From Chloroflexota bacterium (GTDB lineage Bacteria > Chloroflexota > Dormibacteria > Dormibacterales > Dormibacteraceae), in contig VBGP01000017.1 of assembly GCA_005880795.1 (NCBI GenBank), positions 1 to 64,000 on the forward strand: 64,000 bases of DNA, read 5' to 3'. Below, piece by piece: positions 16,547 to 27,156 of this stretch (its first letter is position 1; each line of letters begins with the position of its first letter). Made by a program: the position numbers and the translations under genes. The notes under the pieces are model-generated. The model did no database searches. It had not been told where the DNA came from and saw only the letters and a list, made by a program, of their open reading frames with translations.

Positions 16547-17638
16547 TTGAGTAGGCATGCCGTAACGCTGATCCCGGGGGACGGCGTCGGCCCCGAGATC
16601 TGCGACGCCTCCGTCCGCGTGCTCGAGGCCACCGGCGTCGAGTTCACATGGGACGTCCAGCAGGCCGGCGAGGCCGCGATCCCTGAGTTCGGGACTCCGC
16701 TCCCGGAACACGTCCTCGAATCGGTCCGCAAGAACAAGGTTGCGCTGAAAGGGCCGATCACGACCCCGGTCGGCAGCGGCTTTCGCAGCGTCAACGTCGC
16801 CTTGCGCCAGTCGCTCGACCTCTACGCGCTCGTGCGGCCGGTCAAGGCCTACAAGGGCGCGCGCAACCTTCGCGACGACCTGGACTTCATCATCGTGCGC
16901 GAGAACACCGAGGACATCTATGCCGGCCTCGAGTTCGAGCAGGGCACGCCCGACGCGGCTCACCTGATCGATGAGATTTCAGGTTTGCTTAAGAAAAAGA
17001 TTCGCCCCGACAGCGGGCTTTCGATCAAGCCGATCTCCATCAGCGGCACGGAGCGAATCGTGCAGTTCGCCTTCGACTACTCGCGCCGGAACAATCGACA
17101 CAAGGTGACGGCCGTGCACAAGGCGAACATCATGAAGCACACCGACGGCCTGTTCCTCGCGGTCGCGCGCCAGGTCGCGGCTCGCAACAAGGACATCGAG
17201 TTCGAGGACCGGATCGTCGACAACATGTGCATGCAGCTCGTCCTCCGCCCCAAGGAGTACGACGTGCTGTGCTGCCCGAATCTCTACGGCGACATCATCT
17301 CGGACCTCGGCGCGGGGATGATCGGCGGCCTGGGCCTGGCGCCGGGCGCCAACATCGGCACGAACGGCGCTGTTTTCGAGGCCACCCACGGCAGCGCGCC
17401 GAAATACGCCGGCCAGAACAAGGTGAACCCGATGGCCGTGATGCTGTCGGGCGTGCTGATGCTGCGCTACCTGGAGGAGACGGCGGCCGCGGACGCGATG
17501 GAGAAGGCCATCGCGAACGTGATCGCGCTGGGTGAGAACGTGACCTATGACCTCAAGGAGAAGCGCGACGACCCCACGGCGGTGGGCACGAGCCAGGTCG
17601 CGGACGCGGTGATCGCGCAGCTCAAAGCCGGAGCTTGA
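16547..17638 (+). CDS. Isocitrate dehydrogenase, NAD(P)-dependent (isocitrate/isopropylmalate dehydrogenase family)
   Basis: This TCA-cycle enzyme decarboxylates isocitrate to 2-oxoglutarate. The 363-residue protein begins HAVTLIPGDGVGPEI and has KGPITTPVGSGFRSVNVALR, VRENTEDIYAGLEF, VTAVHKANIMKHTDGLF, the metal-binding LYGDIISDLGAGMIGGLGLAPGANIG and EATHGSAPKYAGQNKVNP. The ENTED(I)Y segment favours isocitrate over isopropylmalate. Homoisocitrate or tartrate dehydrogenase activity cannot be excluded. It starts at TTG 16547, and the stop overlaps the next TTG start (TTGA). Confidence 0.88.
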   Translation: MSRHAVTLIPGDGVGPEICDASVRVLEATGVEFTWDVQQAGEAAIPEFGTPLPEHVLESVRKNKVALKGPITTPVGSGFRSVNVALRQSLDLYALVRPVKAYKGARNLRDDLDFIIVRENTEDIYAGLEFEQGTPDAAHLIDEISGLLKKKIRPDSGLSIKPISISGTERIVQFAFDYSRRNNRHKVTAVHKANIMKHTDGLFLAVARQVAARNKDIEFEDRIVDNMCMQLVLRPKEYDVLCCPNLYGDIISDLGAGMIGGLGLAPGANIGTNGAVFEATHGSAPKYAGQNKVNPMAVMLSGVLMLRYLEETAAADAMEKAIANVIALGENVTYDLKEKRDDPTAVGTSQVADAVIAQLKAGA

Positions 17639-17952
17639 GGGCCGAGACCCCAGAGCTTCTCCGCCTGCGCCGCCTCTGGAACGAGCACGTCCACACGCCG
17701 TCTCCGGTGGGGGGTGCGGACCCGCGCGAGCAGGAGGTGGCGCTCTACGCCTCGTGGATCGGAAGCGTGGTCGAGGTCGTGCTGGCGCGCGGCTCAATCG
17801 ACCCCAACCTGGTCAAGATGCTTGAAACCCGGCGGGCCGAAGGCAACCAGAGGGTTTTTCGGGCGGCGGGCGAGCTCGGAGAGTCGGTGCGCTCCTACGT
17901 GGCGCGCCTGATCGCGATCGAGGAACTGCTGGCACAATTGCCCATCACATGA
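17635..17952 (+). CDS. Small protein of unknown function
   Basis: 105 residues, mostly alpha-helical and charged, without signal peptide or membrane helix. I do not recognise a family. Segments such as LRRLWNEHVHTPSP and GSIDPNLVKMLETRRAEGNQRVFRAAGELGE have no familiar motif. The TTG start overlaps the isocitrate dehydrogenase stop (TTGA) and its own stop overlaps the next ATG (ATGA), so it is translated within this operon. Confidence 0.7.
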   Translation: MRAETPELLRLRRLWNEHVHTPSPVGGADPREQEVALYASWIGSVVEVVLARGSIDPNLVKMLETRRAEGNQRVFRAAGELGESVRSYVARLIAIEELLAQLPIT

Positions 17953-19121
17953 GGCGGCTGGTCGTGGCCCTGGTTTTTCTCGCCGCCTGCAACAACGCGA
18001 CCACGCCCGTGTCGACCAGCACCGTGGCCTCGAGCTCCCGCGCGCTCGTCGCCGCGCCAGACCTCATCGACCAGCCATCGTTCTCGGACCGCACCGGCCG
18101 CCTGCCGGCACTCAGCCTCCAGAACCTGTTTCACCCGACCTACTTCGTGCCCAACGATCCGAGCCGCATCCGCACGTTGCTCGTGACGGGTGACGTGATT
18201 CCCGCTCGCGGTGTCGACTACTTCGCGACGACGCGCCACGATTTCCTGTGGCCTTTCCGCCCGACCGCCGCGTACACGAAGAACGCCGACATCACTTACA
18301 TCAACCTTGAGTCGCCGCTGTTCGCCGGGTGCGCGGTGGACCCCGGGCCGAGCTTCACGTTTTGCGGCGACGCGCGGTTCGTTGACGGGTTGACGTTGAT
18401 GGGCGCGAAAGTTGTGAACCTCGCCAACAACCACCTGTCGAACTACGGGGCGCAGGGGATCACGCTCACCGACCAGCTCCTGCATCAGCACGGCATGTTG
18501 ACCTCGGGGCTGGGTCCGGTGGCGGTGTACGACGTGCGCGGCGTGAAGTTCGGTTTCATCGGGTTCAACGGCGTCGGCCGGGCGATCGACACCGCTGCGC
18601 TCAAGGCAAGCATCGCCTTCGCGCGCCAGCAGGCAGACATCGTGGTCGTGCAGTTCCACTGGGGCAAGGAGTACGAGCGCCAGCCGATGGCCGACCGCGG
18701 AGTTCCGACGCCGGACGACCCCGTCGCGATCGGCCACGACGCGATCGACTGGGGAGCGGACATCGTCATCGGCAACCACCCGCACTGGTACCAGGGGATC
18801 GAGATCTACAAAGGCAAGCTCATCACCTACGCCCACGGCAACTACGTGTTCGACCAGATGTGGTCCGAGGAGACGCGCGAAGGCGTGATCGGGACGTACA
18901 CCTTCTATGGCACCCAGCTGGTTTCGGCGACGTGGAAGGCGTATCGGATCTACGACTACGGGCAGCCCGTTTTCATGAACGCCCAGGACTCGCACACGGC
19001 GCTGCAGACGATGGAGGCCGCCAGCGACCAGCTCGCGTCGCGCCTCCACGAACCGACCACATCACAGGTCCCCGCGATGCCGCCGCCACCGGCATACGCG
19101 CCGGAGCACGCCCCTACTTAA
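17949..19121 (+). CDS. CapA/PgsA-family metallophosphoesterase-like lipoprotein
   Basis: The 390-residue protein has a lipoprotein signal (LVVALVFLAAC; cysteine near residue 14). It then shows the CapA/poly-gamma-glutamate biosynthesis layout: LLVTGDVIPARG, YINLESPLF, VVNLANNHLSNYG, VVVQFHWGKEYE, DIVIGNHPHWYQGIEIYKGKLITYAHGNYVFD. These are the metal-ligand Asp/Asn/His motifs of the calcineurin-like fold. The protein is predicted to be anchored outside the cell membrane. No capB/capC genes are nearby, so capsule synthesis is not supported by context; it may act on cell-wall or polymer substrates. Confidence 0.87.
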   Translation: MRRLVVALVFLAACNNATTPVSTSTVASSSRALVAAPDLIDQPSFSDRTGRLPALSLQNLFHPTYFVPNDPSRIRTLLVTGDVIPARGVDYFATTRHDFLWPFRPTAAYTKNADITYINLESPLFAGCAVDPGPSFTFCGDARFVDGLTLMGAKVVNLANNHLSNYGAQGITLTDQLLHQHGMLTSGLGPVAVYDVRGVKFGFIGFNGVGRAIDTAALKASIAFARQQADIVVVQFHWGKEYERQPMADRGVPTPDDPVAIGHDAIDWGADIVIGNHPHWYQGIEIYKGKLITYAHGNYVFDQMWSEETREGVIGTYTFYGTQLVSATWKAYRIYDYGQPVFMNAQDSHTALQTMEAASDQLASRLHEPTTSQVPAMPPPPAYAPEHAPT

Positions 19122-19130
19122 TCTCGTGGG

Positions 19131-19195
19131 TCGGATAGTCCGGACGAAGCCGCATCGGCGGCAGGTCCAATCCCGGATAGTCCGGACTATCCGGC
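19131..19195 (+). repeat. Paired palindrome repeat, family A composite copy
   Basis: A half-site GGATAGTCCGGACGAAGC (19133-19150) and a full palindrome GGATAGTCCGGACTATCC (19175-19192) have TCCGGA centres at 19139 and 19181, again 42 bp apart. The spacer resembles that at 10.5 kb only loosely. The element starts 10 bp after the CapA-like gene stop. Confidence 0.85.
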
Positions 19196-19343
19196 CTTGA
19201 CGCGGATGGTCCGCTAGAATCCCCGACAACCTAACCAGGGGGTTCCCACCGTCCCAGCACACGTCCCACCAAGAGGAATCTCTCGCACACGCGCCCGGCA
19301 CCGAAGCCGGCGCGAGCGACTTACCTTCTTTGTCTCGGTCGGT

Positions 19344-21553
<2,210 letters not shown>

Positions 21554-21569
21554 CACCGGCCGCTAACTG

Positions 21570-22730
21570 GTGAAACCGGCTTCTCGGGCTGTGCACGCGG
21601 GCCGCGACCTGGGGGCTCGGAGCCCGCTTGCCCCAGACCTCAGCACCGCCGCGGTGCACGTGTTCACCGACCTCGACGATTACGACGCCGTCGCGCGCGG
21701 TGAGCGGCCCGGCCACTACTACGGCCGCAACTCGAACAGCAACCGGGAGATGCTCGAGCGCGCGGTCGCCGAGCTGGAGGGGGCGGAGGCAGGCGTTGCT
21801 ACCGCGTCCGGCATGGCGGCGCTGCATGGTGCGATCCTCGCCCTCGTCCCGAAACCGGCGACCATCGTCGCGACGCGCGAGCTCTACGGCGGCACCGCAG
21901 CGCTTCTGCGCCAGGACCTCGAGCCCGCGGGATATGAGGCCCAGTTCGTCGACCTGACCGACCTGGATGCTGTCCGGCGGGCGATTCCTGGCGCCGGGCT
22001 TGTCATCGCCGAGACCATCACCAACCCACTCTGTGGCGTGCCGGACCTGGAAGCGATCGCGGCGATCGCCCGCGAGCGTGGGGTGCCGTTTCTCGTCGAC
22101 AACACATTCGCGTCGCCGCTGCTGTGCCGGCCACTCGAGCTGGGCGCGACGGTGGTCATGCACAGCGCGACCAAGTACATCGGTGGGCATTCCGACCTGG
22201 TCGCCGGCGTGATCGTGGGCGACGCCGACACGATGGGGCGGGCGCGAGCTCGCACGGCGCGCACCGGTACGCCGCTTGGTCCTTTCGATTCGTGGCTCTC
22301 CCTGCGCGGTCTGCGCACGCTCGACGTCCGGATGCGGCGCCACAGCGAGAACTCCCTGGCCCTGGCGCGAGCCATGCGATCGATGCCGGGGGTCGCGCGC
22401 GTCCACCATCCTTTAATGGACGATTCGCCGTCCTACCACGTGGCGCATCGACTGCTGCCGCACGGGTCGGGGGGAATGATGGCTTTCGACCTCGAGGGCG
22501 GGCGCGCCGCGGTGCAGCGGATGATCAAGCGCTTTTCGCTGGTGACGTTCGCGGCGAGCCTGGGCGGCGTCGAGACGACGATCAGCTACCCGGAGATCAC
22601 TTCACACCGCTCGATGAGCCCTGCGGAGCGGGCCGAGCTGGGCGTCGGTGCCGGGACGGTTCGCGTCTCGGTGGGGATCGAGGACGCGGCCGACATCGTG
22701 GCCGACTTCATGCACGCGCTCTCCAGCTGA
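21570..22730 (+). CDS. PLP-dependent trans-sulfuration enzyme (cystathionine gamma-synthase/lyase or methionine gamma-lyase type)
   Basis: The 386-residue Cys/Met metabolism PLP enzyme has YGRNSNSNREMLERAVAELEG, ATASGMAALHGAI, TRELYGGT, FLVDNTFASPLLCRPLELG and the PLP lysine in SATKYIGGHSDL, then SWLSLRGLRTLDVRM and SLGGVETTISYPEITSH. It makes or breaks C-S bonds in cysteine, homocysteine or methionine metabolism; the exact reaction is not told by sequence. The nearby cysteine synthase and JAMM protease genes make a sulfur amino-acid cluster. Confidence 0.9.
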   Translation: MKPASRAVHAGRDLGARSPLAPDLSTAAVHVFTDLDDYDAVARGERPGHYYGRNSNSNREMLERAVAELEGAEAGVATASGMAALHGAILALVPKPATIVATRELYGGTAALLRQDLEPAGYEAQFVDLTDLDAVRRAIPGAGLVIAETITNPLCGVPDLEAIAAIARERGVPFLVDNTFASPLLCRPLELGATVVMHSATKYIGGHSDLVAGVIVGDADTMGRARARTARTGTPLGPFDSWLSLRGLRTLDVRMRRHSENSLALARAMRSMPGVARVHHPLMDDSPSYHVAHRLLPHGSGGMMAFDLEGGRAAVQRMIKRFSLVTFAASLGGVETTISYPEITSHRSMSPAERAELGVGAGTVRVSVGIEDAADIVADFMHALSS

Positions 22731-22735
22731 CGAGG

Positions 22736-22978
22736 TTGGCCGCTTCGACCCTGCTGCAGCTGCTCGAGGTCGCTCTGTTCGGTGCGATCCTTCTCCTCGG
22801 CGTCCTGACGCGCTCAGGGCCCGTCGCGCTCCTCGGGGGAGGGTTCCTGGTGGGGATCGCGGTCCTGAACATCCTGGCCCCGGAGGGCGGATCGATCTAT
22901 CGCCGATCGTGGATCGGATACACCCTCGCCGGGCTGTTCGTGCTTGGCGGTGTCGTCCTTTATCACTTCGCCGGCTGA
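22736..22978 (+). CDS. Small membrane protein
   Basis: About 80 residues with three hydrophobic stretches: LLEVALFGAILLLGVL, PVALLGGGFLVGIAVLNIL and WIGYTLAGLFVLGGVVLYHF. The start is TTG 22736, or possibly CTG 22727, which overlaps the preceding TGA (CTGA) and would add TR before the first helix. I do not recognise a family. It is probably co-transcribed with the trans-sulfuration gene. Confidence 0.65.
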   Translation: MAASTLLQLLEVALFGAILLLGVLTRSGPVALLGGGFLVGIAVLNILAPEGGSIYRRSWIGYTLAGLFVLGGVVLYHFAG

Positions 22979-23000
22979 GTCCCCGAATAAGCTCGCAATG

Positions 23001-23068
23001 CCGGATAGTCCGGACTATCCAATATTTCCGCGGGCAAAACGGCCCGATTGTCCGGACTAACCGGGGTT
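23001..23068. repeat. Paired palindrome repeat, family A variant copy
   Basis: GGATAGTCCGGACTATCC (23003-23020) is followed by the variant GATTGTCCGGACTAACC (23046-23062). The TCCGGA centres at 23009 and 23051 are again 42 bp apart, although the spacer sequence is unrelated to the other copies. It lies 22 bp after the small membrane-protein gene. Confidence 0.8.
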
Positions 23069-23132
23069 GTGCCCGGACGCGGGCTCCGCCACCACTTCCC
23101 CATGAATGGCTCTGTTCCTATTCTTTCTAGCG

Positions 23133-24053
23133 ATGGCACGTGGCGTTGGCGTTCCTGGGATCACCCGGCTTGTCGGCAACACGCCGCTGCTTCGGGTTCG
23201 GCTGTTCGATCGCGAGTTTCCGCAGGTCGAGGTTTACGCCAAGGCCGAATGGTTCAACCCCGGCGGCTCGGTCAAGGACCGCGCGGCGCTGTCGATGATC
23301 GAGGACGGCGAGCGGCGAAAAGCGCTGACCCGCGACAGGACCATCATCGATTCGACCTCAGGCAACACCGGCATCGCCTACGCGCTGATCGGTTCGGCTA
23401 AGGGCTACCGCGTGAGGCTCGTGATGCCCGGCAACGTGAGCGCCGAGCGCAAGGCTCTCGTGACCGCTTACGGCGCGGAGATCGTGTACAGCGACGCGGG
23501 CGAAGGTTCCGACGGCGCCATCCGGATGGTGCGCGACATCGTGGCCGCGAACCCCGACGAATACTTCTACCCCGACCAGTACTCGAATCCCGCGAATCCC
23601 CGCGCGCATTACGAGGGCACCGCGGTGGAGATCCTGGAGCAGACGAACGGCCGCATCACACACTTTGTGGCCGGGCTCGGTACCACCGGAACGTTCGTTG
23701 GCACATCGCGGCGGCTGAAGGAGCACGACGCATCCATCAGGACAATTGCCGTTGAGCCGGAGGATTCGTTCCACGGCCTCGAAGGGCTCAAGCACCTGCC
23801 CACGGCGATCGTGCCGAAGATCTGGGACGAATCGCTCGCCGACGAGGTCTGGGGTTGCCCGACCGAGCCGGCCTATGACCTCGCGCGCGCGGTGGCGGGC
23901 ACGGAGGGCTTGCTCGTCGGACATTCCAGCGGCGCCGCGCTGTGGGCGGTGCGCAAGCTGGCGGAGACGATTCGCGAGGGCGTGGTCGTGACGGTGTTTC
24001 CCGACTCGGGGGACCGGTACCTATCCACTGGGCTTTACGGTGGAAGGAGATGA
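23133..24053 (+). CDS. Cysteine synthase (PLP-dependent, CysM/CysK family)
   Basis: The 306-residue beta-family PLP enzyme has ITRLVGNTPLLRV, the PLP lysine in NPGGSVKDRAALSMI, the substrate loop STSGNTGIAYALIG, FVAGLGTTGTFVGTSRRL and VGHSSGAALWAV. It makes cysteine from an activated serine and a sulfur donor. ATG 23133 is preferred over 23106: TATTCT (23119-23124) ends 8 bp upstream, suggesting a leaderless mRNA. The adjacent JAMM protease gene recalls the mycobacterial mec-cysO-cysM cluster, so the donor could be a thiocarboxylated carrier protein. Confidence 0.9.
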   Translation: MARGVGVPGITRLVGNTPLLRVRLFDREFPQVEVYAKAEWFNPGGSVKDRAALSMIEDGERRKALTRDRTIIDSTSGNTGIAYALIGSAKGYRVRLVMPGNVSAERKALVTAYGAEIVYSDAGEGSDGAIRMVRDIVAANPDEYFYPDQYSNPANPRAHYEGTAVEILEQTNGRITHFVAGLGTTGTFVGTSRRLKEHDASIRTIAVEPEDSFHGLEGLKHLPTAIVPKIWDESLADEVWGCPTEPAYDLARAVAGTEGLLVGHSSGAALWAVRKLAETIREGVVVTVFPDSGDRYLSTGLYGGRR

Positions 24054-24057
24054 ACGG

Positions 24058-24132
24058 ATCCCCCCATCCGGCCCGGCCGCAATGCGGCGGGGCCACCTTC
24101 CCCAGCGAGTGGGGAAGGGGAGCGGGGAGGTG
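24058..24132. repeat. REP-like element, family C, supplying the next ribosome-binding site
   Basis: The element contains CGGCCGCAATGCGGCGGG and CCTTCCCC-AGCGAGT-GGGGAAGG hairpins and ends in GGGGAGGTG. The terminal GGGGAGG would serve as the Shine-Dalgarno and the final GTG (24130) as start codon of the JAMM gene. It fills the whole gap after the cysteine synthase gene. Confidence 0.65.
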
Positions 24133-24540
24133 AAAATCAATCGCATCTCGATGGAGGCCATTCGGGCGCATGGGGCTGAGGGGTATCCGCATGAGATCTG
24201 CGGCATCATGGTCGGGCCTCGCGGGGACCGCACCGTGACCGAGGTGAAACGCGCGCGAAACATCGTGGTCGATCGTGCCCGCGACCGCTACGAGATCGAT
24301 CCTCGGGACCACATCCGGATCCAGCGCGAGGCCGACGCCGCGGGCCTCGATATTGTCGGCTACTACCACAGCCATCCCGACCACCCGGCGCAGGCGTCGC
24401 GATTCGACACCGAGCGCGCGTGGGCGGGCTACGTCTACCTGATCGTGGCCGTTCATGAGGGGAAGGCGGTGGACGCGAACGCGTTCGTCGCGGACAGCGA
24501 TGGGGGACCTTTTCAAACTGAGCCGCTGGAGCTGATCTGA
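24130..24540 (+). CDS. JAMM/MPN+ zinc metalloprotease (Mec-like)
   Basis: The 136-residue JAMM domain has the upstream glutamate in PHEICGIMVG and the zinc motif YYHSHPDHPAQASRFD (H-x-H-x7-S-x2-D). In mycobacteria such a protease (Mec) releases cysteine from CysO-cysteine made by CysM; the gene next door encodes a cysteine synthase, so the same role is plausible. No ThiS/MoaD-like CysO gene is visible in the window. GTG 24130 comes from the preceding repeat. The stop overlaps CTG 24537 of the transporter. Confidence 0.87.
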   Translation: MKINRISMEAIRAHGAEGYPHEICGIMVGPRGDRTVTEVKRARNIVVDRARDRYEIDPRDHIRIQREADAAGLDIVGYYHSHPDHPAQASRFDTERAWAGYVYLIVAVHEGKAVDANAFVADSDGGPFQTEPLELI

Positions 24541-25733
24541 CCGCTCCCGCCGCGGCGCCGCCCCCGCTGAGGTGGCTGAATCGAAACGTCCTCGGCATCG
24601 GTCTCGCCGACCTTGCCGCCGACGCCAACTACGAGATGGTCTTCGCCGTCCTGCCCCTTTTCATCACGGTCGGCCTCGGGGCGCCCGCATTCGCGGTGGG
24701 CTTGATCGAAGGAGTTGGCGACGGCTCATCGGCCGTGGTCAAGCTTTTCAGCGGCTGGTACAGCGACCGCATCGGATGGCGGAGACAGCTTGCCGTCGGC
24801 GGCTATGGCGGCACGGTCTTCGGACTCGGCCTTCTTGTGGCGATCACGGCCTGGCCGCAGATCATCGTCGCTCGAGCCCTCGCGTGGATGGGACGAGGTC
24901 TTCGCCAGCCGATCCGCTCCGCGATGCTCGCCGGGTCGGTCGAGAAGAAAGACCTCGGCAAGGCTTTCGGGTTTCACGAGGCCCTGGACACGGCGGGCGC
25001 GCTGATCGGGCCGAGCGTCGCCTTCGTGCTTCTCTCCACCGGCCACAGCTTCCGCACGATCTTCGGGGTCGCGCTGATACCAGGCGTCGTGTGCGTGGTG
25101 CTGTTCGCGCTCATCACCCGCGATCCACGCCGCGGGCGGCCGGAGCCGGTGTCGCTCCGGGTTCCCCTTCCCCCGAACTTCTGGCGGCTGATGGTCCCGG
25201 TGGCCATCTTCGGCCTCGGCAACTTCGCCACCGCCTTCTTCACGCTCCGGGCCGCGCAGATCATGCAGCCCGAGCTGGGCCGAACCGGCGCGCTCGCGGC
25301 TGCGGTCGGCTTCTACCTGGCGCACAACGCGGTGGGCGCGGCGGTGTCGTTCCCCGCCGGCTGGCTCGCCGACCGCGTCGGCAAGGCGCCGGTGCTCGCC
25401 GCCGCTTACCTCACTTTTGCCCTGGCGTGCGTGGTCGGCGTGGTCGGGCACGGCTGGCTTGCCCTCGGCCTCCTGGCGCTACTGGTGGGGGCGCAGAATC
25501 CGGTGGTGAGCGCGGTGGAGGGCTCGCTCACCAGCTCGCTGGTCGAGGCCCGCCGGCTGGGCACCGCCTTCGGATTCCTCAACGGCATCAACGGCGCAGC
25601 GGACCTGGCTTCGAGCGTCGTCGCCGGGGCGCTGTGGACCCTCGTGAGTTCGCAGGCCGCCCTCGGGTTCGGCGCCGTGCTCTGCGCCACCGCCGCCGTC
25701 GTCTTGTGGCTCAGGCAGCCAAAACCCGTCTAA
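24537..25733 (+). CDS. MFS transporter
   Basis: A Major Facilitator Superfamily carrier of about 398 residues and some 11-12 membrane helices, with GWYSDRIGWRRQ and GWLADRVGKAPVLA as the duplicated A-like motifs. The first standard start, ATG 24636, would remove most of helix 1 (NVLGIGLADLAADANYEMVF). No ATG, GTG or TTG occurs between the preceding TGA and that ATG. CTG 24537, inside a CTGA overlap, restores a full N-terminus (LTAPAAAPPPLRWLNRN). The substrate is unknown. Confidence 0.85.
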   Translation: MTAPAAAPPPLRWLNRNVLGIGLADLAADANYEMVFAVLPLFITVGLGAPAFAVGLIEGVGDGSSAVVKLFSGWYSDRIGWRRQLAVGGYGGTVFGLGLLVAITAWPQIIVARALAWMGRGLRQPIRSAMLAGSVEKKDLGKAFGFHEALDTAGALIGPSVAFVLLSTGHSFRTIFGVALIPGVVCVVLFALITRDPRRGRPEPVSLRVPLPPNFWRLMVPVAIFGLGNFATAFFTLRAAQIMQPELGRTGALAAAVGFYLAHNAVGAAVSFPAGWLADRVGKAPVLAAAYLTFALACVVGVVGHGWLALGLLALLVGAQNPVVSAVEGSLTSSLVEARRLGTAFGFLNGINGAADLASSVVAGALWTLVSSQAALGFGAVLCATAAVVLWLRQPKPV

Positions 25734-25740
25734 TTGACCG

Positions 25741-27090
25741 GTGGCCCGGCCCATCGTCGCGATCGTCGGCCGACCCAACGTCGGCAAATCGACGCTGTTC
25801 AACCGGATGATCGGCTGGCGGAAGGCCATCGTCGACGCCCAGTCAGGGCTGACCCGCGATCGCCTTTACGGCGTCGCCGAATGGCGAGGCCGCGAGTTCA
25901 CGGTGGTCGACACCGCCGGCCTGGACCTCGACGGCGCAAAGGACTCCTCGCGCAGCGCGATCGAAGCCCAGACCAGGATCGCCATCGACCAGGCGGACGT
26001 CATCGTGCTGCTGTTCGACGTGCGCCAGGGCCTGACGCCCATCGACCGCGACATCGCGCAGATGCTTCGCAAGTCACGGGCGCGGGTCATAGTCGCGGCC
26101 AACAAGGCCGACTCCCATGGCGAAGCGCATTTCGCCCACGAGCTGCTCGAGCTCGGCTTTGACGAGCCGTCGCTGGTCTCCGCCCAGCACGGGCTGGGCG
26201 TGGGCGAGCTGCTGGATCGCCTGCTGGAGGCGCTGCCGGCGCAGGAAGAGCCGAGTGGGGAGGACGAGAAGGCTGACCGGCTGGCCATCATGGGCCGGCC
26301 GAACGTCGGCAAGTCGTCTCTGCTGAATGCGCTGCTCGGCGACGAACGCGCGCTGGTCAGCCCGACGCCGGGCACGACCCGCGACCCCATCGACACGGAG
26401 CTGGTGTTCGACGGCGTTCCGGTGGTGCTAATCGACACCGCCGGCATCCGCCGCAAGTCGTCGAGCCGCGATCGGCTCGAGCGCTACAGCCTGCTGCGCG
26501 GAATCCACGCAATGGAGCGCGCCGACGCGGTGCTGCTCGTTCTCGACGCCTCTGCCGGTGTGCTCGCCCAGGACCAGCACGTCGCCGGCTACGCGCTTGA
26601 CGCGGGTAAGGGACTTGTGATCGTGGTCAACAAGATCGACCTGGTCGAGCCCGTCGAGCGCAAGCCGGCCCACTGGCGTGCGGCCCTCGCGAGGCACTTC
26701 AAGTTCGCTCCTTACGCACCCATCGCGACGGTCTCGGCGAAGACGAGGGAAGGCATCGGGACCCTCCTGCCGACGGCCCTTGAGGTGGTCGGGCAGCGCC
26801 GGATCAAGATGCCGCCCAACGAGCTGAATCGAGTCCTGCGCGAAGCGTTCCTCGAGCATCCGCCCCCGAGCTTCAAGGGCCGGCGGCTGAAGCTCGGTTA
26901 TGGAACGCAAGCCGCCGGCGAGGCGCCCACCGTCGTGATGTTCGTCAACGACACCGGGCTCCTTCACTTCTCCTACCGGCGCTATCTCGAGAAGAAGATT
27001 CGCGACCGTTTCGGACTCATCGGCAACCCGATCAAATTGGTGCTGCGGTCGGATGAAGGAAGCCGGAATCGCCCGCGAGCAAAACAGTGA
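25741..27090 (+). CDS. der: Ribosome-assembly GTPase Der (EngA)
   Basis: It has tandem GTPase domains: GRPNVGKSTLFN with DTAGLD and NKAD in the first, and GRPNVGKSSLLNALLG with DTAGIRRKS and NKID in the second. A KH-like C-terminal domain follows (RVLREAFLEHPPPSFKGRRLKLGYGTQ). 449 residues is the family's usual size. Der acts in 50S subunit maturation. It starts at GTG 25741, 7 bp after the transporter stop. Confidence 0.97.
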   Translation: MARPIVAIVGRPNVGKSTLFNRMIGWRKAIVDAQSGLTRDRLYGVAEWRGREFTVVDTAGLDLDGAKDSSRSAIEAQTRIAIDQADVIVLLFDVRQGLTPIDRDIAQMLRKSRARVIVAANKADSHGEAHFAHELLELGFDEPSLVSAQHGLGVGELLDRLLEALPAQEEPSGEDEKADRLAIMGRPNVGKSSLLNALLGDERALVSPTPGTTRDPIDTELVFDGVPVVLIDTAGIRRKSSSRDRLERYSLLRGIHAMERADAVLLVLDASAGVLAQDQHVAGYALDAGKGLVIVVNKIDLVEPVERKPAHWRAALARHFKFAPYAPIATVSAKTREGIGTLLPTALEVVGQRRIKMPPNELNRVLREAFLEHPPPSFKGRRLKLGYGTQAAGEAPTVVMFVNDTGLLHFSYRRYLEKKIRDRFGLIGNPIKLVLRSDEGSRNRPRAKQ

Positions 27091-27156
27091 TGCGATTTAC
27101 GTTTCGATGACACATGTAAAACCGAAGTCTGACGTTGGTCTGAACAATTGAAACCG

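Noticed and set aside
22979-23132. Possible riboswitch upstream of cysteine synthase
   Set aside because: The gap is filled by palindromic repeat family A and a REP-like remnant; no conserved aptamer core was recognised.
27100-27121. TTTAC...GTAAA inverted repeat before the response regulator
   Set aside because: Short arms with a loose spacer; no second copy or known box, so not enough to call an operator.
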